The notes beneath the pieces are model-generated. The model was not told the origin of the DNA and did not search any database. It saw only the letters and a program-made list of their open reading frames with translations. A DNA stretch of 64,000 bases from Certhia americana (taxonomy: Eukaryota > Chordata > Aves > Passeriformes > Certhiidae), in NCBI GenBank assembly GCA_018697195.1, contig CM031857.1, positions 63,370,069 through 63,434,068 of the forward strand, read 5' to 3'. Numbering within the stretch: the first letter of the stretch is position 1; every line of letters begins with the position of its first letter. Of this stretch, positions 49,691 through 63,097 are shown one piece after another. The translations under genes were made by a program, and so were the position numbers.

Positions 49691-51253
49691 GTATCTCTGG
49701 ATTTTGCATCCTGTTATGGATGAAAAGTTAATGGTTAGAGAAAGCTTCTGCGCCCTTCATTAGGTCCTCTCTCACTGATAACTGTGGACAAGGACTGTGA
49801 GGTTTATTACAGAGTGCACCTATTCTGGAGAGAAGAGTTTGTGCAAACCTTTCTGTTATAATTGTCAAGCAACTTTTTCAGTAACTGAAATCTTTTCAAG
49901 GTAATCAGTTACTAAGTAATATCTTTCACACACAAACTTGAAAGAAAATTATTCTGGATTTCATGTATCTCTTTTCTGAACATTATCCCATTTAAGTCAT
50001 CAAATTTTAATGATTCTTGTTGTCTGCCCTGTGATAAAAGCAAGAATTTCTCATAACAGCATCTGTGGGATTTAGCTCAATGCTGAGCTGAAAGTCAGAA
50101 GAAGACATGTAATGCCCGGGTTCAAAGTGATGCTTGTATCCTGTCATTGAATATGAAACATAGCCCATAAACTGTAAATAGGCTGATTTCTTAACATCTT
50201 CAGATATTTAATATCCATGTAATGTTTTATGCTGGAGCATATACAATTTTATTTTGAAGATCAGATGTATAAAATTAACATTTAAAACTCAGGAATGGGT
50301 CATTCACTTCTGAACAGTTTGAATTTTCTGAACACTTGTATTTTTTTCTTTACAATTCCTATAAAAGGTCTTTAACTAGATATTCCCTTCCAATAGTTGA
50401 AGTTTGCAGTTCAATCTGTCACCTGCTGAAATAGGCAAGTATGTCTGGGGCAACAACAGGCATCTCATTAAAGAGATTAAATGAAAAATTAGAAATAACC
50501 TTTAAAGAAAGAAAGACAAGTTTAACATCTTTCTTTCCCTCTGCTCCCCATGACTAACTGATATTCATTTCCTTAAGGTACCAGTCAGTATTTTATGAGA
50601 AGTTTTTTGACAGAGAGAGAGGTATCATGTATCAGGTCACCTTTGTTTTCTTCCTATGGCACTTCCTTTTCACCCACTCTCTGCTCTATATGGCTCAATT
50701 AAAATTTATGAGACCCAGCCATATCAAGAGAAGGAAAACTAGAAGCAACTTTCATTTGTAATTTCTGTAAGACATTAGGTATTCTGAAAATTTTAAGTGG
50801 AAGTGTGTGCTGCTGCGAAGGTTTGCCCTGTATTTAAAGAGTATGACAAGATTCCTGTCAGAAGTTTAGTCCGACAATCACTGAAATAAATGGCTATGTT
50901 ATTTTTTATTTAACCAACTGCATGTTCAGACTTCAGCAATGAAATGTATATCACCACAGTTCTCTGTCTGACTACAGAAATGCTTTTTAATCAACACTGA
51001 TCCCCAGCTACCTTCTCATCCTTCTTCAGACACAGAATTTCACATTGCTCAATATCACTGTCAGATTCTTTCCTCAGATTCAGCTCTAGTTCAAGCACTT
51101 CATCAAAGCTTCAAACCTTTGAATTTACAGTTTTCTTCAGAAGCATGGTGCAGTTGCACGATAGGACTGAAAACTTGAGCACAGGTATTTTCTGGGTGTT
51201 AGAGCTAAAATGTGTAACCTGTATAACCTGCTGTCCTCTGAAGGTCAAGTTGT

Positions 51254-51300
51254 AGGGTCATAGGATGGAAAAGGCCTGGAAATAATCTAGTTCAAACCCT
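51254..51300 (-). mobile_element. Possible CR1 3' terminal remnant
   Basis: GGTCATAGGATGGAAAAGG, followed by AATAATCTAGTTCAAACCCT, parallels the reversed CR1 3' end (ATCATAGAATGG... ATCTAGTTCCAACCC). It is very short and diverged. Confidence 0.4.
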
Positions 51301-51799
51301 AAGAACTGCAGTGTCCTGTATAGGGTCTACAGAGCATCTATTTTTTGTGACCTTCTATATCACAGACCACAAAACACTTTCTACCATCTGTGTCAAACTG
51401 AAGATTTATGGCACAGGATCAAAACTCAAAACTCTCAACTGTACAGTACCTCAGAAAGGAAGCAGAATTTCTATCTGTGCCCAGGATTCCTGCAGTTAGA
51501 GGACATCTGAGAGACAAATTCTCCACCATGGCCTTTTACCCATATATAACCTACACCTAGCATTTCAAATATACAAGTTCCTCAGTTAATATTTGCCTTG
51601 AACTGGCTTGTTATTTAGACAGTGCATGAGGAAAGTACTTTCTTGGGATAGTTTCCTTCAAATGTGCCTCCCAAATGTGCAAGAAAAGTGATAAACACCA
51701 GGTCATTTGTGGCAGAGCTTATGACATAGTGATCTTATTAGTTGTCTGAATGAAGAGCTGTCTGTTCTGAATTTCTTCAGTTTCACATAATGTACAGAC

Positions 51800-51820
51800 A
51801 AAAAAAAAAAAAAAAAAAAA
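51800..51820. repeat. Poly(A), about 21 bases
   Basis: This is an uninterrupted A run. Confidence 0.95.
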
Positions 51821-54305
51821 GCCAAAAAACCAACAGTAAATGAAATGGAACTTACTAAACTTCTCATGCCAAATAACATAAAGTGTAGGATTATTAATCT
51901 TTTTAATGTCTATAAAATATACACTATTTTAAAGAATGACGGTTTGTATTTTTAACCTTCAGTGCCATTTGAATGCTTTTTCAGGAGGAGTTTTTAAAGG
52001 AAAGGTAGGGATATTTTTCTGTGTCAGCTTAAAAAATAAAATCTGTATACTACAGATCTCAGTTATTAAGTGTATCTGTCATTCTAAATTGATTTGACAT
52101 GGATCATTTTTGCTAGTCCTTTGATAGGAGACAGTAATAATACAGTAATTGTTTGAAGAAAAATGAGTAATAGATGTCATATTGATTTAGGAAACCGTTA
52201 AAGAACACAAGTGTTTTTCACACTTGTATGTGGGCCAAGCCCTTAACTGAACATATGATTGACAGCTGATTAACAAGGAGTATCACTCTCTTGGTGTTAA
52301 AATGGCTAAACTACAAGAGTCAGACAACTTATTGAATTAGAAAAATAATTTTAAATAGGACTTCAATTCTCTGCACAAAATTCTTTATGCTCCAAGAGAC
52401 TTGAAGAATAAATCAGATGGTTAATATTGATTCCTCCAGAAGTCTATTAAGTGTAGACAGCTATAACCATGTTCAAATGTTGATATGTCATCATTTGCAC
52501 ATGAAGAGAAAGAGTAGGTTAGCAAAATTTGTCCAAAGCACCTCTTACTTACAAAAATCTGTAATTATAGGAGCATCTCTAGACCTCAAGATTTGTATCT
52601 TAACAAGAAAAATAACATCATAAATTCATTTAAGAACTCCTTCCTTATGATGCAATAAATATACCAGTTTAGGTTAGAATACAACTATGGGATTAATTCT
52701 GCTAAAAAAAGGAATAAAAAATAAAAGCAATTGACACTCTAATGCTTCCTTACTTAATCTTCATATATAATTTATTCATCATACCCTGCAATTGCTAAAT
52801 CATTTAAGAATAAATTTTCATTGTAAGAGGAACATCATTGTAGTTAGATCATTACGTATTTCCAAGAAAATCTATTACTCTAGAAAGAAGGAAATATTTT
52901 TAGCTTTCTTATCTTCAATTTTTTTGAGCTATCTTGTTTTCTCTCTCTTATGTCTAACCTTCATCTTTTAAGCTCTCATTCAGAAAAAGCTTCTAAATTG
53001 CTAAGTTTAAGCATACATTTAAAGATTATGAGACTGAAAGTCGGGTTTTTTTTGATCGTGAGCAATTATTTTACTAAACAGCAATTATTTTTACAAGTTA
53101 AAGAAATACAGAACTCTCTATGCTTGCTGTCCTTGGCATAAAAGTCACTCATTATACCTTTCTTGAATCTGTGTGACAGTATAAGTTTTCTGCAACATAG
53201 ATAGGCAGACCTGTACCAACTCTTCTTCAGGTAGCATAATTTTTTAAGTCACATGACTAACAACCCCACCTATTGGACTTTTTTAGTTTATGCCTCTGAG
53301 TGTGGGTGGCAATACTCTTACCTAATTTAAATCACTAAGAAAGTAGTGTATTTTGTCTAAACTTGACAGCTGTATGGAATTCAGTTCCCAAAGCACTGAG
53401 TCTAGTGACATTTTAAGTATTTTCATATGCCCTGTGGTATGCTTTCAGCAACAACTCCAAAGAGGTCCCTTTATAATTGTGTCTGCCAATGCAATCTTCA
53501 TGTCGCATGTCAACATGAGACAACAACTTGAAAAAGAGACAAATCTTGAAACAGAGAATCCCTATTTTGAAGAAACCGAAGTTTGTCTTGACATCTTCAA
53601 AGGGGATAAATTGCTTTCTGTAGGTGTTCTCTGGTTTCGTGAGATAATTAAAGTTTGGGACTACTACTTTGGAAATGGTGCCTAAATTTTAACTGGCTGA
53701 AATTAGGTGAAATAATCTTTTTTCCCATGCCTTGCATACACTTAGATTAATAATCAATCTCTATTCTGAGACATAATTATATGTTCTATATAATTATATA
53801 TTCTAATAATACTGAAAATTGTATGAAATACAGTACATTAAAACCTTCAGTAAGTTATATATAATATTAATGTAAAGAAGTGTGTGTATAATACTATAAT
53901 TTTTTATTTGAATGCAAGCTGGAGGTAAATTTTAGTCTTCAACTTCTAATGGCTATATTTTGTTTCCCAGTTTACAGGCTTATAAATTTGGCACTTGCTC
54001 TAAATCTATATTTCTCGGCCTCCTTTAAGTAAAATGTGAAAAATTAAAGCATGAGATCTACATTAGAAATTATATTAATTACCTATGATAATAATGTAAT
54101 TTTTATATATGTATGTTCTAAGAACTTTAGAGAGAAGAGTTCCCATAAGCTAGGGCAAGAAGAATATAACAACATAAAGGTATGATTTCTTTTTGCTTAA
54201 ACTTGTAATATTTTTTCCAATATATTATGGTACCTGTATTTTAACATTATATTTTTGCAGTAATGCAACATTGTGGTTTATTGCTTAGTAGGTGATCATG
54301 ACCTA

Positions 54306-54331
54306 AAATGCCATGTCAATACATGGCATTT
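54306..54331. repeat. Perfect 11-bp inverted repeat, 4-nt loop
   Basis: AAATGCCATGT (54306-54316) and its exact complement (54321-54331) flank the loop CAAT. Confidence 0.9.
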
Positions 54332-56169
54332 CAGCTATATCTGAAAGCTACCTGACCAAGAGTAAGAGAAAGGAATAATGGAGGATTTGGTACTTTGCAT
54401 AAGAATGTTAGAATTTCTGATTTTTAGATTTTATTAATTTTATTTTAAAATGCTATAATTTCTTGAATTTCTTATTTCTTGCAGAATGTTATAATAAAAT
54501 CTTTTGCTAAAGTAATGGAGAGATATATCTGAAAATTTGCGTCAATGAATTTTAAGTAATTTTGCACTTTTTTTTTTTTTTTCTTCAGTAATAGAAAAAT
54601 TAATCTTGTATCTCTGTTTATTCCCAATTCTGTCTTTTAAAATATTCTCATGCAGGTAGATGCTGAGACAGCCTGCTTTTGCTCAGTACCTGGTAAAGCT
54701 CTCACAGCAGCCCAGCTTCTGAGGACCTTTTAAACTGTGCTTCTTCCCTAGTGTTGGTAGATCTGTCTAGTCCTGTAAAAATCATGAACTCCTCAGTTCT
54801 CAGTGAAGACAGAAGAAAAAAACACATTTGCTTTTTCTCAACATGCTGTTTTGGGGATATCTGTTCTGAAATACATTAGGATAATGTAAAATGCAAATTA
54901 CTACTGATTTTCCAGCATTTTCACAAATGCCTTGTCCAATTACCTTCAAACTTTCCAGGGGAAAAAAGAAGTCATCTTTTTTTAGAATATCACACAAGAG
55001 AAATTTCTAATAGAACATTCTGAAATTAAAATTAGACGTAACGGCCTAATTGAGCTTATAATGGAAGGTATTACAACCTTAGCCATGAAACGACTACCAC
55101 AGCTCCATAATACCATCCATTTCATAAAATCATAAAGATTTAGAGACAGACTGCCTGACAGATTATTTGGGAATAGAGGGCAAAAGTACTAGCCGAGAAA
55201 GGTCTGTGTTTACCACCATGCTGATATTGCCATATATTGTATATTAGGAAAAAACCTTATGTGACTAACTAAACATTGCCCACATTTGTGTTGAAAATCT
55301 AGAAAGCCAAGTACTTTGGGGACTTGCTTTACTGAAGTCAAATGAACAATTCTGAATTTTCAATTATATAACATATGACAAAATATTATAAGAATCTACC
55401 TTAATTCACATATTAACACAGTAATTTTTCAGCTTTTGGCTAAGGTACCACCACTTTTCTCACCTGGGTCCACTCCATATTAATCACACTTACAGTTTGT
55501 AACACATCTGAATGTCTTGGGAAAAAATTTGCCAGTGGGAGTAAAATAGATTTCCACTTACACTTTTATGGCTCAAGTTTGGCCTTAAGAGACCATTTTT
55601 ATGCAGTTAATCAGGCCTGCATTAATTTCACTTAAATTTAGACATTTAACTTAAGTGGCTAAATTGTGATTGGCGCTGCTATAGGTCATTCAAGTCTCCA
55701 CTGACTGTGTGAGGAGCTGACAGGAATAGTGCTTTGTTCAGTACCTAAAACTGAACAGGATAAATATTATTCAGTGTGCCCAGTCCTCCCAAGTCAGATG
55801 ATGCATGAATAGGAAGAAAGTGGTGTTGACTCCAGTCCTCAGTGCAGCATCCAAGACAGCTCTGTCTTATAAATAGAATAACTTTTTGCTGCTGGATTAA
55901 CCCAACCTAGATTTACTAGATTTATTCAATTGATAAGCTGAGTAGCACAGGTATGTGTGTGAAAGCATCTCTTTCTCTTAGCATCTCTGAGTTACTGACC
56001 AATGGACAGAGTGCTTCTTTCTCAGTTTTAAACTAAATCTCTAGTCATGTGCAATTTTGGTTTTGTTTTCTCTTCCAAATTTTTAAGACTGGTGGAACTG
56101 AGGACAGAGGCAGTGTGTGGAATTTTAGGAACTTGTCAGCAAAGTCAGCATTAGCATCAGCATCATTAG

Positions 56170-56785
56170 CAGTCAGCAAATATACATCCATGTGGAGACC
56201 AGTGATGAATGGGTTCCTCAGGGGTCAGTGGCATGGACACTGGGATTGGGTGCACCTTCATAAAGTTTAATGATGACACTGAGCTCTGAGGTGCAGTTAA
56301 CAAGTTGGAGGGAAGGGAAAACATCCTCAGGGACCTGGACAGGCTTGGACTATGCAAACTTTCATGAAATTCAACAAGACCAAGTACAAAGTCATTAACC
56401 TGAATAGAGGAAATCCCAAGCACAAAGAAAAATTGAGTGGATAAGCAAAGCAGCAAGACCAGAAGGTCAAGGGGCATGATTCTTGTCTTCTGCTGCACTC
56501 TAATTAGAAGGACACGTCTCCTCATTGGACAAATGGCTTTAAACTGAAAAAGAGTAAATTTAGTTTAGTTATAAGGAAGAAATTCTTTACTGAGAGAGTA
56601 GTGAGACAGTGGAATAGGTTGCCCAGAGAAGTTGTGGATGTCCCATCCTTGGAGGTGTTCAAGGCCAGGTCACATGGAACTCTGGGCAACCCGGTGTAGT
56701 GGAAGATTGGACTCCCTCCAGGACAGGGAGCTGGAACTAGGTGACACTTAAGGTCTCTTTCAACAGAAACAATTATGTTTTTCTA
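56170..56785 (+). mobile_element. CR1 LINE 3' fragment (about 600 bp)
   Basis: Sense CR1 blocks in order include CCTCAGGGGTCAGTG, TTTAATGATGACACTGAG, GGACCTGGACAGGCTTGGAC, TTCAACAAGACCAAGTACAA, AAGAAATTCTTTACTGAGAG, GGTTGCCCAGAGAAGTTGTG and TGGAGGTGTTCAAGGCCAGG. It reaches further into ORF2 than the 42.5-kb copy but has an internal deletion and several stops, so it is inactive. The terminal octamer repeat is degraded. The left boundary is approximate. Confidence 0.93.
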
Positions 56786-59700
56786 AGATATCTTGGAGGC
56801 TATGTGTTTTGCTCTTTAAATGTCTACACAATGGTACTTGTGATGATGCCAGCTGTAGCTGAGAATTGTACATGTAGTTATTGTGAATGACTGAACAAAA
56901 TGAGGGTTTCAATTAGCTAGTTATTCTATTTTTTTGAGGCACCATACCCCTCTTAGAGTAGTACAGATTTAGTGGTCCTTGGATTTCATTTATTTTCTGG
57001 TTTATATTTCAATATTTTTTTTTTGTTTTCTCAAGCACTCATGGAGTTTTCGTCTTATTTTCACCCCCTTAATGACATCAACTTTCAGTCCATAAAATTG
57101 TAGATCTTTATGTTTTCTTCAATGCCAACAGGGATCCTTCTGTTCAAAAATACAGTAGATTCCCAGTTACCATTCACCAATTTGAGGTGTGCCAAAGACA
57201 GATGTGTAAAAAATTGGTTTTTCTTAAACATAGCGCATTTATTATTTATAAGTGGATTTCTCTTCTTGTAGGGATTCAAAGCACATATCTATTTCAGTTA
57301 ATGGAACAAAAAGAATGCTAGAATTTGATATAATTTTAATAATAACAGATACTTAACCTTGACACAAAATAAATTAAAAAAAGGCCCTAAATTTTAGGAT
57401 TCCATTTATATTTTGAGAACAGAAATTTTGGGATCTCTTTGGCTGGAAGCACAGCAATTATTTTTGTTATGCTCATTATCTATACATCTATCCATGCCAC
57501 AGGACTCTCAGCATGAGTCTTTTCTCAGCCTTGTTGTTCTGCTCTTAGGTAATTCATTCTTTCTTTAATTTTGCTGACTACCATTTCTGAACCCACAGAC
57601 TAATTTATCTCTGGATATGGCACTACATGTTTTGTTATGACAAAAAAAGAGGAATTACTGATGGTCACAGCTGGTAGTTTTCTGTTGCAGGAAGATTGAG
57701 AGACTAATTCAAATCTCGAAGTAGCAAATACAGCTTTGAAATGTACTGAAGGTTATGAACCTGTACTAAATAAATGACAGTACACACATTACTGATGCCT
57801 TTTCCATTTGGAATGTAACATTAAAAAGTTAAAATTAAGACTAATCTATGCAGTGTTCAATAAAGCTTTTACTGTATTTTTTTTATATAAAAACTATCTA
57901 TATGGATAAATTTTAAGTAATTTTTACTTCTCCCTGGTTCTCTCATATGTTTTTTCAGTTTTATTCTGTACTCCATAGATCACCACCACCAAGTGGTGCC
58001 TTTGAGAATGTCAGGTCTTGACTATGTGATTAATCTGAAAATCGTATTTTGTTTCTGAGGCTTGAAATTTAGAATCAATGAAAAGTGATGTGGGTTGCCA
58101 AAATGTTGATTTTTTAATCATTTGTATCAAGATGATGCTTTAATGAAAAATACTAAATATTATAATCTATTTATCTTTATATATGTTTATATGACTGCAT
58201 CATGCTGCCCTGTAGGAAGTCTTCAAAGGCATTATGACACAGAATGTGGATTAGCTACAAATCATCCTGAATAAGAAGGGAAGTAAGATTGGATTTTGTT
58301 AGTATCTGTAGCATCCACCTTTTCTCTCCATCAGCTAGGTTTAACTAGAATGACTCAGAATAGCTCAACAGCCTAATCATATAATTTACCTGCACTCTGA
58401 CACACTTAAATAAGACATGCCATTGTCAGTAATTTACCTGCCATGGTAATTAGTTTGCTATATTAGCTATAAATATGGCTCACAGTGTATTCACTGCAGC
58501 ACATTGTGCATTTAACTCTTCCATGGTCAGCTATTCTTATGGTCCTGACCTGAAATTAATAATACTGCTGATCTTAAACACCTGTCTTAAGACAGATGCA
58601 TGTTTATCAACCAGACACCTTGTTATAATGTTAATAATGCATTTTTAAATTATTCCTTCTCCCACTGGCTTAAGATTTGAGACTTTCAGGTTGTAGTAGG
58701 CTGAAGTGATTCTTAATGATGGGTTACAAAAGAAAAGAAAAATACACAGTATAATAGATAGCAAGTGTGCTGTGATAATACTTTACTTTTCATCTGTTTT
58801 TTAAAACTAGTCTTGTAAGTTACTGCTAAAACCCTTGCCTGCACCAGAATTATGCCTGGAGATTTTTCTATTCCCTCCATCCCTCCTTCTAAAAGACCAC
58901 GATCGTTTTTCTTCAAACTTTTGCTACAGCCAAAATGTACAGTGCCTGTCAACTTCCATACGAAGATGTCAAAGGAGGAGCACTAGTGAACCAACATACT
59001 CAGACCTGCAGAACACCAGCCAGTAACACGTGAAGGAACTTGCCCAGGAATTTGAACTCTGAAGGCATCTTCTTGTGTTTGTTGCCTGCAATCACCATTC
59101 TCTCTGTTTGAATGTATTTATACACACACATATAAATGTCAGACTAGTAGCAAATGGACTAAGGAGCTGACATAATTTTAATAACTAAATCTCAGGAACT
59201 TTAGTATCACAAAGAAATAAAAGTTGGTTAGTTTCTTCCTTTTGCCCCTCTTACATCAGTGAAGAATTTTTTCAATACGTTAAGGATGACAATACAGTTT
59301 TCAAAATTTGGACCTTTGTTAACATTGTGATTATTTAATGATTTTTACTCAGTATGCATTAAGTCACAGACATGAGAAAGAAAACATCTTTAAGAAAATC
59401 TTGGGTACATTACCACGATAATTGTATCATCAAAGAGTTTGAAACACAGACAAAATACATGAAACAGAGGAACAGTCACAATTCACTGAAGAGCAAAAGA
59501 AAATATCTATGCTTACTCATAAGTAAGGTCAAAATAGGCAGAAAGTAGAGGGAATTCACTGTCAAATCTGGTGTGCAGAAAATGGAAATTGTTTTTCTAA
59601 AGTGCTAGTTGTTATTTCTAAAAAAAACTAAATTCTTTTACAGATGCATTTTGCAGAATGCTGGTAGTTAATAAACAGATGGCTACATAACAGATTTCAG

Positions 59701-62700
59701 CTGGAGAGTACCCATCAAGGGACAAAAGAGTGGAGATATGACCTTGTGTTTTGAGGAAGGAGTGGGAGAAAAAAACAGTGTGCATCCATTCTAAGTACCT
59801 ATCTGGAAGCCTGCAGAGTCAACTTGATTCAGTGAGATTTAGAGAAGCAAGAAATGGTTCAAGGAGTCACCAGATGACTAACTTTAATATACACTAAGAA
59901 ACTCTCATCTTGAATATACTTTTTGCCATCATTTTAAAATCTGAAACAAATAAATAAAGCTCTTTGTTTCATTTTTGCAACAGACCTGGTTGTTATATTT
60001 CACAGCTGTGCTGAGATTGACAGTAATATCACAGGAAAAATGAATATGACTTTGATTTGGGAATGAAGATACTTAAATCTCTGTAACTGGGCTTCAGAAA
60101 AGAAAATCATGGTAGCTGTTTGCAACAATACTGTGCCAAGGGTTGTGCCTTTCTGAATCAAAGGGGTCAGATGAAAACAATTTATTACTTTTAAAATGCT
60201 GATTTAAGAGTTTGTCAGCATCTTGAAACACTTTTCAGTACATATGTTCCATTATGGATGCAGCATTCACTGAAAGAATAGGAGAAAATATTTTTTACTG
60301 AATATAAGTGTTTGCAAGAATGACCGACCAATAGCATCCTTATAGAATAGTACTGTATATTGAATATTGAATTACTAGAAAATAATTTACTATATAAAAT
60401 GTCCTTCTACATTCTAACAACAAAAAGGAAGTTTTATTCTCCATTCACTGTTTCAGAAAGCCTCAGTTTTGTCTCATGAGAACATAGAAGTAAGGCATTT
60501 TAAAAGGTAATGATGTTGACACTTGGTCAGATACAGAAATATTTCTCTTCCGTAGCAGTAGCTTTCACACTTTTCAAACCTTTTCCTGAGGAACTTCAGA
60601 GAAAATCCAATGTGTACCATAATCAAGTAGAAATTTAAACAATTCAATCTTCAGTGTTTATCATCTTTCTGAAGGCACATTGAAAAATGTAGTATATTTT
60701 TTCCCAACTTAATAGTTGCAAGAAAAAATAAAACTGTTTTGTAGTAATGGTTTAGGTATAGATGATAAAAAAAAGGCTGATTTAGGCTATTAAAGCAGGA
60801 GTGTTTGCCATCTGGAAGAGCTATATACTATATAACATCTGTTGAATTCAGTCTCCAGAACATCACTAACATACTTACAATTAGGAAAAGCAGTGACTAT
60901 GTATAAACATAGGTGACCATTACTGGAAGAAACACTCTACAATAGATGTAACTTTGATACCATGTAATTTAGTAATGCTCCATGCAATATTAATGGCCCT
61001 TTGCAACTTAGTCTAATTTTAAAATTCATTAGTAAATTATTCAGCAGTATATAAAACAGATGTGTGGCACTGCAGCACCCAAGTTGCTGTATCGGTTATA
61101 AAATTATGTTTTTACAGTCTGCGTGCAATTTGTCCTTTCAGTCTCATACAGAATCAATGGGTCTTTCCAGGTGCTATGACTCACCTTCAGTTTCCTTATT
61201 CCCCTGAAAGGTTTCACTTGTGTTCCCTTATTATCTCTTTCAACACTAAATGTCAAGCTTTTATGGTTAGTTTAATTGGTACTGTTGCTCAAAGCTTGAT
61301 AGGCATATATTATAGGAAAACAGAACACAGAGAAAATGTTTTATTTTTCTTGCAATACCTATTTGCATTTGCTGGAGGTTAGAACTGACTTCTTTGTCCA
61401 AGATTCCTTGGTCTTTCTCTCAGAAAAGACATGAACCTTACACTTTTAAAAGATTAATTCAGATTTTTCCTATATGTGACAAAGCAGGCTTGGATGCTTT
61501 TTGCACCTTCATCTCCATGAATGTTGTGGAAAATGTTTTGGAGGAGATTATATGACCTGGTTTATAAGTCTGTATGACAGTTTTAGTAGCAGTGAAGAAG
61601 GAGAGGTGTTTTATTCCCCTCTGTTGTGTGTGAATTGACGACAGGATGACATGAGAGAAAGTTTGACTGAGTTGTTTGTCTTAATACATGGAACAGCAAA
61701 AGGTAAAAAGGAAACATATTTGTCCAGTTATAGTACCTGAAACATGAAAGCAGATGAGGTAAAACAGGCAAAGCCTAAGACCACAGGATAAGGCTGTCCA
61801 AAATATGACATGGTATGCCAAAAAGAAGGAAAAAGAGAATTGGCTTGAAATGATCTATCTATGTCACTTCCTTTAAAGTTCAAGCTATGCACCACATCTT
61901 AATGTAAAAAAGTCCAAACTACATATATATATATATAAGGGCCCAAATATGGTCAGGTTGCAACTTGAATTTGTTCCTAAACATGTATTCATGTTTGAGT
62001 TTGGTCTATTCTGTTTCCAAGTCTCTGCAGCACGAGATCAGACTCTAAATATGACTAATAAAATCACAACAGAGATGCAAATCAATTTTCTTTTGAAGTA
62101 CTTAGGTATGATCTTTAAATTGACCACTAAGATGCAGATCTTACTGTGCTAGACCCATGTAGTTTCCCTGTTGTGGGTATCATCAGTAGAGAGAGTTCCA
62201 AGTTAACTGCTTTGGACTGGGTCTGTCTGGCTTAAACTGCTTTGCATAGTTTAAAGGTAATACAGGCATAATACTTTTTTAAATTGTGTTAGAATGCTTT
62301 TATGTTATCAAGTAAACATTTCCATTGTTGTGCTCTAGACTTGAAGTAAGACTTCTGCAGCATGGTGATTAGCAAAAATTCATTGTGATACACAGAGGCT
62401 GTGCACTAGCTATGCCACAGCACAGGTTTGACCCAGCCGGCAGTCTGCACCTAGAGCAAAAATATGCCCAATGCAGGATTCATTCTGTATGATTTCGGAG
62501 AACCATCAGTTCACTGTCTAAAGCTGAATGAATTATCTTATCTCTCCCCATTGTCATTAGACAGAAATTGGAGCCCTCAGGAGGCTTTTTTTCTGATTTA
62601 TCTTAGATGTCAGTGGGTGAGATGAATTTCCTCTTAGAGATGTTTGCAAAGAAATTGAGGATGACTAGGACATGCGTAGAGTGAAGATGCCTAAGTTAGT

Positions 62701-62949
62701 GATAATAAATTATATTACTGTTGCAACCACTCACCACCCAACTCTGTCCCTCATAATAAGAATTATTCAAATATTTAAACTTCCTCCAGTAAGTCTATAT
62801 GGAGCTTGGTATACTTCATCATGTAGATCTTAATTTTGAAATGCCTTGAGAAATGCTACTTTGCTTCTGTAAATTGTTACGATATTTATAGGAACCCTGT
62901 GGTTCCTGTGACTGGCATAGCATTAGAAATAAAAACATCAAATAACTTA
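56786..62949. other. AT-rich gene-free region
   Basis: No gene, RNA or clear mobile element is recognised. A TA microsatellite lies at 61.92 kb, and a stretch at 58.40-58.52 kb is rich in TAATTA and CTATAAATA-type words. Confidence 0.65.
61921..61937. repeat. (TA)n microsatellite
   Basis: This is an alternating TA array of about eight units. Confidence 0.9.
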
Positions 62950-62960
62950 TTTTTTTTTTC

Positions 62961-63097
62961 AAAGAAAAGAAAAGAAAAGAAAAGAAAAGAAAAGAAAAAA
63001 AAAGAAAAGAAAAGAAAAGAAAAGAAAAGAAAAGAAAAGAAAAGAAAAGAAAAGAAAAGAAAAGAAAAGAAAAGAAAAGAAAAGAAAAGAAAAGAAA
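62961..63097. repeat. (AAAAG)n pentanucleotide array, about 27 units
   Basis: G recurs every five bases from 62964 to 63094. The only break in the phase is an A in place of G at 62999. A T10 run precedes the array (62950-62959). The near-perfect purity suggests a young, probably length-variable locus. Open frames through it on either strand are repeat artefacts. Confidence 0.97.

Larger units (their letters stand above)
49691..56165. other. AT-rich gene-free region
   Basis: No gene is seen. Contents are a short CR1-like remnant at 51.25 kb, a poly(A) at 51.80 kb, a perfect hairpin at 54.31 kb and a very A/T-rich block at 53.75-54.15 kb. A plus-strand frame of 110 codons at 53353-53685 has no recognisable domain. 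Confidence 0.65.

Noticed and set aside
57981..58000. CTCF-like word CCACCAAGTGGTGCC
   Set aside because: It differs from the CTCF core at two strongly conserved positions.
62961..63097. Relation to the human RFC1 AAAAG repeat locus
   Set aside because: Same unit but different genomic context. The motif alone is not homology.
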